A stretch of DNA of 64,000 bases, taken from J084 sp964471405. GTDB lineage: Bacteria; Pseudomonadota; Alphaproteobacteria; Sphingomonadales; Rhodothalassiaceae. Below are positions 33,265 through 42,265 of the stretch, piece by piece. The DNA is taken from NCBI GenBank assembly GCA_964471405.1, contig CAYYGH010000003.1, positions 1-64,000 of the forward strand. The letters run 5' to 3'. Below the pieces are notes generated by a model. That model saw only the letters and a program-made list of their open reading frames with translations. It did no database searches and was not told the DNA's origin. Numbering within the stretch: the stretch's first letter is position 1; the number at the start of each line of letters is the position of its first letter. Both the position numbers and the translations under genes were made by a program.

Positions 33265-34254
33265 TCAGCACCGGGGCGTGATGAGCACGTCGATCTGCTG
33301 TTTGTCTTCCGGCCAGGATCGGAAGGGCTGTGGCGGCTGTGGCGGCTGGCGGGCAAGCAGATCAGCAAAATCGTATCGATTGATCAGCACCTTCATCTCA
33401 AGACCGAGTGCGGCCAGCCGTTCCTGAAAGGCGGCGAGGGTAAGGCCGGCCGCGGCCAGCCCGTCCCGGGAGATTTCCGCAGCGGTCGTGATGCGGCGCA
33501 GCAAATCGGGCGCCTCGGTCATCAGATGAACCAGGACGGGGATGTCCGCGCCTTCGATGTCCAGCTTCAGAAAGGTAAGCCGTGCCCGTTCGTCCGCGCT
33601 CAGGATGTCGGTCAGCCGGCGGGCGGGGACACGGACCGCCTTCGCATAACCGGCCTGGCGGGCGCGGACGGCTGATGTGGTCGTCGCTCCCCGGTTCGCC
33701 GCCGGCGCCAGAAAGAGGTCAAGACTGCCCGGTTCGGGTGCCAGAGCGGCTTCCACCACGCGGATGCGGGACGCCAGGCGGGGATTGCGGGCAAGATTGT
33801 CACGCAGGCGCCGGGCCGTGTGAGGTGCCGCTTCGATTGCAACCACATCCGCGCCCAGATGGGCGGCCAGCAGGCTGAAATATCCCACATTGGCCCCCGC
33901 GTCCACGAACAGCATGCCGGGTCTGAGACGCTCGGCGATGACGGCCGTGAGATTCGGTTCCCAGCATCCGAAGTAGTAGATCGCATGTTCCACCAGATCA
34001 TCGAGCCGGGTGCGCATGCGGGCTCCGAAGCGGGTGCGGCCGGTCAGTTCCGCTCCCCGCCAGTTGATATGGCGCTCCGCCCAGTGCCAGAGCCTGTGGC
34101 GCAACCGCTTGCACGGCAGCCCCGCCAGGAGCAGGCGCAGGAACGGCGCTGCCGCCCGTGAGAGGGCCCGCAGGCCGCGTTCCCGCCATCGGCTGATCCT
34201 GTGCACCGGCCTACCCTCCCCTCCTGGCTCTGCCGAGGTGATCGACAGCTGCAC
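33265..34254 (-). CDS. FkbM family methyltransferase
   Basis: 329 aa. SAM-binding motif I is FVDAGANVGYFSLLA, motif II region VVAIEAAPHTARRL, and LKLDIEGAD is the FkbM-type motif later in the fold. Such enzymes O-methylate sugars or polyketides. About 90 basic residues precede the catalytic domain, and ATG codons between 34254 and the domain leave the exact start open. The C-terminus holds a low-complexity PPQPPQP stretch encoded by a short GGC-TGT repeat. It stands alone on the minus strand, divergent from the RidA gene; the substrate is unknown. Confidence 0.8.
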   Translation of the reverse strand: MQLSITSAEPGGEGRPVHRISRWRERGLRALSRAAAPFLRLLLAGLPCKRLRHRLWHWAERHINWRGAELTGRTRFGARMRTRLDDLVEHAIYYFGCWEPNLTAVIAERLRPGMLFVDAGANVGYFSLLAAHLGADVVAIEAAPHTARRLRDNLARNPRLASRIRVVEAALAPEPGSLDLFLAPAANRGATTTSAVRARQAGYAKAVRVPARRLTDILSADERARLTFLKLDIEGADIPVLVHLMTEAPDLLRRITTAAEISRDGLAAAGLTLAAFQERLAALGLEMKVLINRYDFADLLARQPPQPPQPFRSWPEDKQQIDVLITPRC

Positions 34255-34326
34255 CCCGTCCTGCTATGGCGCGGATGGGATGGTCGTTTTCTACCATGTT
34301 GTCTGGCGAAAGGAAGGGGTGAGCCG

Positions 34327-34788
34327 ATGGATGTCGAAGCGCGTCTTGAGGAGCTCGGAATCACGTTGCCGGAGCCTGCCAGCTCGGTCGCCAACTATGT
34401 GCCCTATGTGGTCATGGGCGATCTGCTCCTGATCTCCGGCCAGCTGCCATTTGCCGAGGGGCGCGTGATCACCGGGCGGCTCGGGGAGAACATGAGCATC
34501 GAGGAGGGAATCGCGGCGGCCCGGGCCTGCGGGATCGGAATCCTGGCGCAGATCAAGGCGGCCGTGGAAGGAGACTGGCGGCGCGTGCGCCGCATCGTGC
34601 GGCTGGGCGGCTTCGTGAACAGCGCCGACGGCTTTACCGACCAGCCCCGCGTGATCAACGGCGCATCCGATCTGATGGTGGACGTCTTCGGCGAGGCGGG
34701 ACGCCATGCGCGGGCGGCGGTGGGGGTCAATACCCTGCCACTCGGTGCGGCCGTGGAGGTGGAGGCGACCGTGCTCATCCGGTCCTGA
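34327..34788 (+). CDS. RidA family protein
   Basis: 153 aa from ATG 34327 with AAGGAAGGGG upstream. It fits the RidA/YjgF fold (VPYVVMGDLLLISGQLPF at the N-terminus, C-terminal HARAAVGVNTLPLGAAVEVE). Archetypal RidA deaminates reactive enamine/imine intermediates of amino-acid metabolism. This longer subgroup with an N-terminal EARLEELGITLPEP segment is common in alphaproteobacteria and less studied, so the reaction is tentative. It is five bases ahead of the next gene and co-transcribed with it. Confidence 0.88.
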   Translation: MDVEARLEELGITLPEPASSVANYVPYVVMGDLLLISGQLPFAEGRVITGRLGENMSIEEGIAAARACGIGILAQIKAAVEGDWRRVRRIVRLGGFVNSADGFTDQPRVINGASDLMVDVFGEAGRHARAAVGVNTLPLGAAVEVEATVLIRS

Positions 34789-34793
34789 GGACG

Positions 34794-35990
34794 ATGGCCG
34801 CCCCCCGCTCCCTCCGACTGCGCATCCACCGGCATGTGGGCGAGATCCCGGCAGAGGAGTGGGCCGGGCTGGACAGGGCCGGCAATCCGTTCCTCGACCG
34901 CGCCTTCCTGCTTGCCCTGGAAGACAGCGGCGCACTCGGACCGGAGGCCGGCTGGGTCCCGCATCTGATCGCCTTGCGCGATGGCCATGGCGGGAAGGCC
35001 GCATCCGCCCCCCCTGGCGGGCGACTGCTTGCCCTGGTGCCGGCCTTTCTGAAGAGCCATTCCTGGGGCGAGTATGTTTTCGACCATCACTGGGCCGAAG
35101 CCTATGAGCAGGCCGGCGGCCGCTACTATCCCAAGCTTCTCGTGGCCGTGCCGTTTACGCCGGTAACAGGGCCGCGGCTGCTGCTCCGTGCGGGGCTGGG
35201 TATGGCAGAGGCGGATCTGCTGCGGCGGCGGGCGCTGGCGGCCGTCTGGGAGGAGGTCGGTCGCCTCGGCCTTTCCGGCGCCCATGTCGATTTTCTGACG
35301 GAGGCGGAGGCGCAACTCGGTGTGCAGGAAGGCTGGCTCATCCGCAGCGACCAGCAGTTTCACTGGGAAAACCGTGGCTGGAGCGATTTTGAGGATTTTC
35401 TTGCCTCTCTCAAGGCTGCACGCCGCAAGCAGATCCGGCGGGAGCGCGCGCGGGCCCGGGAGGGGGTGGAGATCCGCTGGCGCCGGGGAGATCGGCTGGA
35501 TGAGGCGGAGATCGCCTTCATCCATCGCTGCTATCGTCGAACGGTGCGCAAACGCGGCGGCTGGCCGTATCTCAATGCCGACAGCTTTCGCCGGCTGTTC
35601 ACGACGATGGGAGAACGCTTTCTCGTCACCCTGGCACTTGCCTGTGGACGCCCGATCGCCATGGCCCTTCATGCGGTGGGGGATGACACCCTCTATGGAC
35701 GCTACTGGGGAGCGCTGGAAGACCGCCCCTTCCTGCATTTCGAGCTGTGCTACTATCAGGCGATCGATTATGCCATCCGCCATGGCATCGCGCGGGTGGA
35801 AGCCGGCGCCCAGGGACCGCACAAGCTTCAGCGCGGTTATGCTCCTCAGCCCACCTGGTCCCTGCACCGCTTTGCCGATCCCCGGATGCAGCAGGCGGTG
35901 GCGGCCTATCTGGAAGCGGAGCGGCGGGAAGTGGCTCTGGCGCGCCGCCTTCTCCACCGCCATCTTCCCTTCCGCCGGGAGGAGGGGTAG
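34794..35990 (+). CDS. GNAT/FemAB-like N-acyltransferase (DUF482-type)
   Basis: 398 aa. N-terminal landmarks are AEEWAGLDRAGNPFLDRAFL and YVFDHHWAEAYEQ; the central LKAARRKQIRRERAR and the C-terminal GAQGPHKLQRGYAP are typical of the DUF482 (peptidoglycan-biosynthesis-related) acyltransferase group. Cytosolic, no membrane segment. It probably transfers an acyl or aminoacyl group, but no substrate is established. It follows ridA by five bases, an order seen in many alphaproteobacteria. It is distinct from the FemAB-like protein of the XrtA locus. Confidence 0.85.
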   Translation: MAAPRSLRLRIHRHVGEIPAEEWAGLDRAGNPFLDRAFLLALEDSGALGPEAGWVPHLIALRDGHGGKAASAPPGGRLLALVPAFLKSHSWGEYVFDHHWAEAYEQAGGRYYPKLLVAVPFTPVTGPRLLLRAGLGMAEADLLRRRALAAVWEEVGRLGLSGAHVDFLTEAEAQLGVQEGWLIRSDQQFHWENRGWSDFEDFLASLKAARRKQIRRERARAREGVEIRWRRGDRLDEAEIAFIHRCYRRTVRKRGGWPYLNADSFRRLFTTMGERFLVTLALACGRPIAMALHAVGDDTLYGRYWGALEDRPFLHFELCYYQAIDYAIRHGIARVEAGAQGPHKLQRGYAPQPTWSLHRFADPRMQQAVAAYLEAERREVALARRLLHRHLPFRREEG

Positions 35991-36023
35991 ACGCCACGGC
36001 GCTCCGTCCAGAAGGGGATTGCG

Positions 36024-36914
36024 CTATTTGACGAAGGCTTCTTCCTGCCGGTTGAGCCGGGCGAGAAGCTGTGGTGCCACCCGGGGATCACGCAGGCCCA
36101 GCGCAAGCTGCGCTTCCAGATAGCCGGCCTTGTGGCCGCAGTCGAAGCGCTCACCATCAAACAGCAGGGCATGGAAAGGTGCCTGCCCGATCCGGGTGGC
36201 CATCGCATCGGTCAACTGGATCTCGCCCCCCTTGCCCCGTTGCGCATGAGCGAGCGCAGAAAGCACTTCCCCCTCCAGAATGTAGCGCCCGATCACGGCA
36301 TAACGCGAAGGCGCATGTTCGGGATCGGGTTTTTCGACCAGGCCTTCCACCGCAATCAGCGATTCCTTCCGGCGGCCGGGGGTGATGATGCCATAGCGGT
36401 GGGTTTCCGCTTTCGGCACCGTAATGGTGGCCACCAGATTGCCGCCCACTTCCTCCCAGGCGGCCATCATCTGCTTCAGGCAGCCGGGCTGTGCGAGAAT
36501 GAAGTCATCGGGCAGCAGCACGGCAAAGGGCCGCTCGTGAATCAGATGCCGCGCACACCACACGGCATGGCCAAGTCCCAGTGGCTGCGGTTGGCGCACC
36601 GAGACGATGCTGCCCGTCTCCGGCGGCAGGGTGGTCGCCAGCCGATCGAGGGCGTCCTCCTTGCCGAGCCGCTCCAGATACTGTTCGAGAAGATGACTGC
36701 GGTCAAAGTGATCGACGATGAGCGACTTGCCGATTGCGGTGACCAGTACGACCCGTTCGATACCGGCTTCCCAGCATTCTTCGACCACATACTGGATCAG
36801 CGGCTTGTCGCCCACCGGCAGCAGCTCCTTCGGCACGACCTTGGTGGCCGGCAGCATGCGCGTGCCAAGCCCCGCAACGGGAATGACCGCCGTAATGATC
36901 CTGTTCCGTCCCAT
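36024..36914 (-). CDS. galU: UTP--glucose-1-phosphate uridylyltransferase
   Basis: 296 aa from ATG 36914; an upstream in-frame start adds 32 residues without support. Nucleotide-binding loop AVIPVAGLGTRMLPATKVVP with the catalytic Lys in KELLPVGDKP, then QPLGLGHAVWCA and LPDDF, and a late ERFDCGHKAGYL motif. It makes UDP-glucose for polysaccharides, and is therefore a likely supplier for the XrtA exopolysaccharide, although not linked to that locus. GCAGGAC ribosome-binding site. Confidence 0.96.
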   Translation of the reverse strand: MGRNRIITAVIPVAGLGTRMLPATKVVPKELLPVGDKPLIQYVVEECWEAGIERVVLVTAIGKSLIVDHFDRSHLLEQYLERLGKEDALDRLATTLPPETGSIVSVRQPQPLGLGHAVWCARHLIHERPFAVLLPDDFILAQPGCLKQMMAAWEEVGGNLVATITVPKAETHRYGIITPGRRKESLIAVEGLVEKPDPEHAPSRYAVIGRYILEGEVLSALAHAQRGKGGEIQLTDAMATRIGQAPFHALLFDGERFDCGHKAGYLEAQLALGLRDPRVAPQLLARLNRQEEAFVK

Positions 36915-37038
36915 CGTCCTGCTCTTTCCTCGCTGTTCGGCATTTCCGAGCGATGATGCTCTGCCTGGTGAGGGTGCCGCAATCCTGCTGCGCAGTCCAG
37001 CAGGATTCATGCCGGAATTGCGTCCTGATCCCGATGCT

Positions 37039-37752
37039 TCAGCCTTCCTTTTCCTGCTGCCGCCCGTCTTCCCGGTCAGCAGGCAAGAGAGGGTTGATCA
37101 GACCTCCTTCAGGGGGTGCCGTTCCATCGATGACAACCCGTTCGCCGACGACCCGCACGCGTCCTTCCGCGATCATCCGCACCGCCGTCACATAGATCCG
37201 ATGCTCGAAGACGAGCACACGCCGGGCGAGCGTGTCCGGCGTATCATCCGAGGCGACGGGGACGACGGCCTGAACGATGATGGGCCCCGCATCCATCTCG
37301 GGGCGTACGAAATGAACGGTAGCGCCCGTAAAGCGCACGCCATCGGCGATCACGCGCTCATGGGTGCGCAGCCCTCGATAGGCCGGCAGCAGAGAGGGAT
37401 GGATGTTGACGATCTTGTCGCGCCAGCGGTTGACGAACTCCGCATCGAGCAGCCGCATGAAGCCGGCCAGGCACACGAGCTCCACATCCGCATCGACGAG
37501 GGCGGCATGCAGGGCTTCCTCGAAAGCCTGGCGGGAGGGAAAGTCGCGATGATCGATCACCAGCGGATCGATGCCGGCATCCGCAGCCAGACGCAGACCG
37601 CCTGCTTGCGGGTTGTTCGAAATCACACAGACCACCTCGGCCGGAAAGGTGGGATCGGCCGTGGCGTCCAAAATCGCCTTCATGTTCGACCCGCGCCCCG
37701 AAATCAGGACGCCGAGGCGCAAGCGACGGGATTGGGCGGATGCTGCGACCAT
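37039..37752 (-). CDS. purN: Phosphoribosylglycinamide formyltransferase
   Basis: 237 aa. LGVLISGRGSNMKAI, the formyl-folate motif NIHPSLLPAYRG with the catalytic His nearby (GATVHFV), and the Asp in DAGPIIVQ are all present. Third step of purine synthesis. The protein carries a ~25 residue charged C-terminal tail (ADREDGRQQEKEG). It lies downstream of purM on the same strand, 59 bases apart, in the usual purMN order. Confidence 0.95.
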   Translation of the reverse strand: MVAASAQSRRLRLGVLISGRGSNMKAILDATADPTFPAEVVCVISNNPQAGGLRLAADAGIDPLVIDHRDFPSRQAFEEALHAALVDADVELVCLAGFMRLLDAEFVNRWRDKIVNIHPSLLPAYRGLRTHERVIADGVRFTGATVHFVRPEMDAGPIIVQAVVPVASDDTPDTLARRVLVFEHRIYVTAVRMIAEGRVRVVGERVVIDGTAPPEGGLINPLLPADREDGRQQEKEG

Positions 37753-37811
37753 GCGTGTCTCGATGTCCTTTCGTCTCCTGCCCCTTTTGGCGAGGGGGAG
37801 CTTTTGTGCCG

Positions 37812-38927
37812 CTATTCCTCCTGGTCCTCTTCACCGGTTCGGGCCAGGAAGCCCTCCCCGTAGCCCCATGTGCCGGCAGCCGCTTCGATGATGCAGCTCG
37901 GTCTGCCCTCACCCCTTTCGATGCGTCCAAGGAGCCAGGAATTGAGGCCGAATTCCGCCTTGAGATGCTGCCGGACCGCCTCTGCCCGGTCTTCGGCCAC
38001 CACCACGGCCATGCCGATTCCGCAGTTGAAGGTGCGCAGCAGCTCGGGGCCGGCGATCCGGCCCTCGTCTTTCAGCCAGGCGAAGACGGGCGGCAGGGGC
38101 CACCGCTCGGCCGCCAGTACCGCGCGGGTGTCCGGCGGCAGACAGCGCGGCAGATTCTCGGGCAGGCCGCCACCGGTAATATGGGCGAGGCCCTTGATGA
38201 GACCGGCACGGTGCAGGGCGAGCATCGGGCGCACGTAGATCGCCGTCGGGGCCAGCAGACAGTCCGCCAATGTGTGCGCCGGGTCAAAGGGGGCCGGCGC
38301 CGTGATCGGTGTCTCCTTCTGCTCCAGAATGCGCCGGATCAGCGAGAAGCCATTGGCGTGAGGCCCGTGGGATTCCACCCCGATCACCACGTCTCCGGGA
38401 GCGATGGTTCCATCCGGCAGCAGCGTTCCGCGTTCTGCCGCACCGACGGCAAAGCCCGCGAGATCATAGTCTCCTTCTGCATAAAGGCCCGGCATCTCGG
38501 CCGTTTCGCCGCCAATGAGAGCACAGCCGGCGCTGCGGCAGCCTTCCGCGATTCCCGCGATGACATCCCGGGCGATCGTCCGTTCCAGCCGAGCCGTCGC
38601 ATAGTAGTCGAGGAAAAAGAGGGGTTCGGCACCCTGGACGACAATGTCGTTGACGCACATCGCAACCAGATCGATGCCGATGTCATGATGGCGACCGGCT
38701 GCAATCGCCAGCTTGATCTTGGTCCCCACCCCGTCGGTGGAGGCGACCAGGATCGGATCACGAAAGCCGGCTGCCGCAAGATCGAAGAGACCGCCGAACC
38801 CCCCCAGGGCCGCATCCGCACCCGGGCGCCTGGTGGCCCGGGCAAGGGGGGCGATATCGGCGACAAGCGCCTCGCCCGCTGCGATGTCCACACCGGCGTC
38901 CCGGTAGCGCAAGCCCTTTTCCGTCAT
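37812..38927 (-). CDS. purM: Phosphoribosylformylglycinamidine cyclo-ligase (AIR synthetase)
   Basis: 371 aa from ATG 38927, where the family N-terminus MTEKGLRYRDAGVDI begins; an ATG nine codons upstream is equally possible. Landmarks are STDGVGTKIKLA, CVNDIVVQGAEPLFFLDYYA, IGGETAEMPG and ITGGGLPENLPR. It closes the imidazole ring of the purine precursor. First gene of the purMN operon, divergent from the DUF2066 operon. Confidence 0.95.
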   Translation of the reverse strand: MTEKGLRYRDAGVDIAAGEALVADIAPLARATRRPGADAALGGFGGLFDLAAAGFRDPILVASTDGVGTKIKLAIAAGRHHDIGIDLVAMCVNDIVVQGAEPLFFLDYYATARLERTIARDVIAGIAEGCRSAGCALIGGETAEMPGLYAEGDYDLAGFAVGAAERGTLLPDGTIAPGDVVIGVESHGPHANGFSLIRRILEQKETPITAPAPFDPAHTLADCLLAPTAIYVRPMLALHRAGLIKGLAHITGGGLPENLPRCLPPDTRAVLAAERWPLPPVFAWLKDEGRIAGPELLRTFNCGIGMAVVVAEDRAEAVRQHLKAEFGLNSWLLGRIERGEGRPSCIIEAAAGTWGYGEGFLARTGEEDQEE

Positions 38928-39123
38928 CCGCAAGCCCCGTTCCGCTTCGTGCATGCGACCCCGGATCCGACCGCAGGCTGCAACTGCAACCGCCGCCCGC
39001 AGAAGGCCGCTGCAAGCTTGGAACCACAGTTTCGCCATGCCATAGAGGCACTGTTGCGCCGTTGCAAGCATGGTGCAGATTTCGAATCACGAGCGGGCAT
39101 CGCCAGGCGGAGAGCGGGAAGGC

Positions 39124-40356
39124 ATGGGCAGCTGGTTGCGAAGAATGGCCATGGCCGGTGCTCTTGCTCTTGTGGCCACCTCCCTCATCCCCGTGGCCAC
39201 AGCATTGCCCGCGCCCTCAACCGGGGCCGGCCCACGCACGGGACTGGCGGCAGATTCCGCCTACACCTTGCGCGATATTGCGGTGGACATCTCTGCCACC
39301 AATGCTGCGGACGCCCGCCGCCAGGCCCTGGAGATGGCGCGCCGGACAGCCTATCGCCGGCTCATTCATCGCCTCGTCCTGGCGGCTGACCGGCACCGCC
39401 TTCCCCCTGCCGAAGCAGTCTCCCTTCCCAGCCTGATAGAGGGAATCGACATTCTCAACGAGCAATACAGCAGCCGCCGCTATCTCGCGCGGCTTGCCGT
39501 CCATTTCCGGCCCGCGGCGATGCGGGCGCTGTTTGCCCGATTCGCTGTCCGCTACAGTGAGACGCCCGCCCGCCCACGACCCTTCCTGCTGCTCTGGCGT
39601 CAGGGGCGGGAGGGGGCGCTGGTGCCGGTCCCTGGCGAACGGGCGGCGGATCTGCTGCTGCGGGCGGACCCGGCCAACCGGCTGGTGCCGGTCGAGCTGA
39701 TGCCCGACGATCTTGCCAGGCGGCGCCTGCGCCTGCGGCTTGATGCGGCCTTGCGTGCCGGCTCTGCCGGGAGATCGCGCGAGCCGGATCCCGGCTGGGC
39801 GCTGATGGCGGCGCTGGATGAGGGAGGCATGGGGCCCGTGGTGGTGGCGGTGGTGACGGCCACCTCTTCCCTGGGGCCGCGTCCGGGGCAGGTGCGGCTT
39901 GATCTCGTCTCCCATGGCGAGCCTGCCGTCGTCTTTGCGCGTGAGACGACCATCGCTCCCGATCTGCCATTTGCCGAAGCCGCCGAGGATGCCGCAGCCG
40001 GCCTGCTGGCCCGGGGGCTGGATGTCCTGGATGCGGTCTGGCGCCAGGCAACGGTGGTGCGGCCGGGGGCGGTTGAGACCCTCCTGTTGCGGGTTCCAAG
40101 CCGCACGCTTGCGGAATTCCTGCAAACGGAGCGGACGCTTCAGGCGCTTGCGATCCTGCGGAGCCTTGAGACGGTCACGCTCGCGATCCCGGAAAGCACG
40201 CTGCGGCTGGAGATCGAAGGCAATGTCGAGCTTCTGGCCCTGGCGCTGGGTGAGCGCGGCTATCGCCTTCACGAAACGGCGGATGGTCACTACGTTCTCC
40301 GGGCACGAGGTCAGAAGGCCGGAAAACCGGCCTCCGAAGAGGCGCGACAGCCATGA
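39124..40356 (+). CDS. DUF2066 domain protein, secreted
   Basis: 410 aa from ATG 39124 (GGAAGGC upstream). Signal peptide at about residues 5-28, then the DUF2066 region beginning TLRDIAVDISATNAADARRQ. Function is unknown, but the gene is kept at the head of the permease-hdaA-ppk-ppx cluster in many alphaproteobacteria. It overlaps the permease gene by ATGA. An earlier in-frame start at 39070 would add 18 residues and overlap the purM promoter. Confidence 0.82.
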   Translation: MGSWLRRMAMAGALALVATSLIPVATALPAPSTGAGPRTGLAADSAYTLRDIAVDISATNAADARRQALEMARRTAYRRLIHRLVLAADRHRLPPAEAVSLPSLIEGIDILNEQYSSRRYLARLAVHFRPAAMRALFARFAVRYSETPARPRPFLLLWRQGREGALVPVPGERAADLLLRADPANRLVPVELMPDDLARRRLRLRLDAALRAGSAGRSREPDPGWALMAALDEGGMGPVVVAVVTATSSLGPRPGQVRLDLVSHGEPAVVFARETTIAPDLPFAEAAEDAAAGLLARGLDVLDAVWRQATVVRPGAVETLLLRVPSRTLAEFLQTERTLQALAILRSLETVTLAIPESTLRLEIEGNVELLALALGERGYRLHETADGHYVLRARGQKAGKPASEEARQP

Positions 40357-41573
40357 CAGCAGGCGACCGAAATCCAGCTCCAGCAAGCCGGCAGGCGGCC
40401 GAGGCGGCAGCCGGAGCGGGTCTGCCGCCGCCATCCGTCGCCCAGGGGAGCCTGCCGCGTTGGGGATGGCTGGTTCTGGGCGGGGCTGCGCTGGTTTTTC
40501 TTTATGCCGTGCGGGGGGTGCTGCTGCCCTTCGTGCTGGGGATCGCGATCGCCTATCTTCTCGATCCGATTGCGGACCGCTTCGAGCGCGTGGGCCTTCC
40601 CCGCGGTCTGGCGGCGCTTATTACGCTCATCGGCTTCTTTGTGCTGGGCGGCATTCTGCTTGGCGCCTTCTGGCCCCTTTTCAAGGCCCAGTTCATGGGG
40701 CTGCTGGCGGCGCTGCCCGGACTTTTTGCGCGAGTGGAGGCGCTGTATCGGGATGCGCTTGCAAGCTGGGCCGGCCAGCTGCAGGAATGGGGAATTGCGG
40801 CGAGCAGTCGTGATCTGGGCGGCACGCTGCTGGCCGGGATCGGAGGACGGCTGAGCAGCCTTGCGCGGGAAGTGCTGCTGTCCGGGATGGCGGTGCTCAA
40901 CCTGCTGGGGCTGCTGCTGATCACGCCCGTTGTCGCCTTCTATCTGCTCAAGGACTGGGACCGGATCATGGCCGGCATGCTCGCACTCGTTCCCGAACAG
41001 TGGCGGGAGCGCTGGCTGGCGATTGCCGGTGATGTGGATCATGTGCTTGCAGGATTCGTGCGCGGGCAGCTGCTGGTGATGGCGGCCGACGCTGTGCTCT
41101 ATGCTGCGGGCTGGCTGGTCATCGGGCTGCCCTATGCGCTGGTGTTGGGGTTGCTGGCGGGACTGCTGGCAATCGTGCCCTTCCTCGGGCCCCTTTTCGC
41201 TCTGGTGACGGCGCTTGCCGTCGCCTTCGGCAGCTGGGGAGCCGATCCCGTGATGCTGGCGGCGGTGGTGGGCGTGTTTGTCCTCGTTCAGGCCATCGAG
41301 GGCAGCATCCTGAGCCCGCGTCTGGTGGGGAGCCAGGTGGGCCTGCATCCCGTGCTCGTGCTCTTTGCCGTCTTTGCCGGTGGTGAGCTGGCCGGCATTC
41401 TGGGTGTCTTCCTTGCCGTGCCGGTTGCGGCGGTGGTGATCGTGCTGGTGCGCCATGCCCTCTCGCGGGACGGGCGGCTGAGGGAGTCTCCGGATGCGGC
41501 AGGAGCCGGACTCCGGTCGGAGGACGCCATCAGGAAAGACAACCCTGCGCGGAAAGGAGACGGAGCCTCGTGA
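40353..41573 (+). CDS. AI-2E family transporter (PerM-like permease)
   Basis: 406 aa with about eight membrane segments. The conserved FYLLKDWDRI motif after segment five and the PYALVLGLLAGLLAIVPFLGP block are diagnostic. Members export autoinducer-2, Na+ or unknown solutes, so substrate assignment is not possible here. Both ends overlap neighbours by four bases (ATGA with DUF2066, GTGA with hdaA), indicating a translationally coupled operon. A charged ~35 residue tail follows the last helix. Confidence 0.9.
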   Translation: MTAGDRNPAPASRQAAEAAAGAGLPPPSVAQGSLPRWGWLVLGGAALVFLYAVRGVLLPFVLGIAIAYLLDPIADRFERVGLPRGLAALITLIGFFVLGGILLGAFWPLFKAQFMGLLAALPGLFARVEALYRDALASWAGQLQEWGIAASSRDLGGTLLAGIGGRLSSLAREVLLSGMAVLNLLGLLLITPVVAFYLLKDWDRIMAGMLALVPEQWRERWLAIAGDVDHVLAGFVRGQLLVMAADAVLYAAGWLVIGLPYALVLGLLAGLLAIVPFLGPLFALVTALAVAFGSWGADPVMLAAVVGVFVLVQAIEGSILSPRLVGSQVGLHPVLVLFAVFAGGELAGILGVFLAVPVAAVVIVLVRHALSRDGRLRESPDAAGAGLRSEDAIRKDNPARKGDGAS

Positions 41574-42265
41574 GCGCCGCCCAGCTCGTGCTCGATCTGC
41601 CCCATCGTCCAGCCTGGGGGCGCGACGTCTTCTTTGAAGCACCGGCCAACCGGGCGGCTCTGGCCTTTGTCGACCGCTGGCCCGACTGGCCGCAGCCGGC
41701 TGCCGTGATCGTGGGTCCGGCCGGAGCCGGCAAGACGCATCTGGCCGCCGTCTGGCAGCAGCGTTCCGCAGCCCGTCAGGTGACGGCCGCGGACCTGCCC
41801 GCCCTCTCGGGCCGGGGCGAGGCGGGGCCCGTGCTGTGCGATGATGCCGAAGCGGTCCTTTCCCGGGCCGGCCTTGCGGGCGAGGAGGCCTTCTTCCATC
41901 TTCTCAACCGCATCTGGCACCGGCGGGGTGCCCTGCTGATGACGGCCCGTCGCCCGCCCGCCCGCTGGTCCGTGCGCCTGCGGGATCTCGCCTCCCGTCT
42001 CAATGCCCTGCCGGTCATCGAAATTTTACCGCCTGACGATAGCCTGCTTGCGGTCGTCATGGTAAAACAGCTGCGCGACCGTCAGTTGGAGATCGAGCCG
42101 GCCGTTGTCGGCTATGTGCTCGATCGCATCGAGCGCAGCTTCGCAGCCGTGGCGACGGTGGTCGAGGAACTGGACCGGCTGGCTCTTGCGGAAAAGAGGC
42201 GGATCACGGTGCCGCTTGCCAGACGCGTCCTCGCCAGGCTTGCGGCGGATGGAGACGGACGGTGA
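41570..42265 (+). CDS. hdaA: DnaA regulatory inactivator HdaA
   Basis: 231 aa from GTG overlapping the permease stop. The N-terminal QLVLDLPH is a beta-clamp-binding motif, followed by Walker A GPAGAGKT (49-56), VLCDDAE as Walker B, and a C-terminal lid helix. HdaA works with the replication clamp to stimulate DnaA-ATP hydrolysis and stop re-initiation. It is a DnaA-like protein without the DNA-binding domain. Coupling to ppk ties replication control to polyphosphate metabolism at the level of transcription. Confidence 0.9.
   Translation: MSAAQLVLDLPHRPAWGRDVFFEAPANRAALAFVDRWPDWPQPAAVIVGPAGAGKTHLAAVWQQRSAARQVTAADLPALSGRGEAGPVLCDDAEAVLSRAGLAGEEAFFHLLNRIWHRRGALLMTARRPPARWSVRLRDLASRLNALPVIEILPPDDSLLAVVMVKQLRDRQLEIEPAVVGYVLDRIERSFAAVATVVEELDRLALAEKRRITVPLARRVLARLAADGDGR

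Noticed and set aside
33290..33360. Short GGC-TGT repeat inside the FkbM gene as a CRISPR-like or regulatory repeat
   Set aside because: It simply encodes the Pro/Gln-rich C-terminus of the methyltransferase; units are too short and have no spacers.
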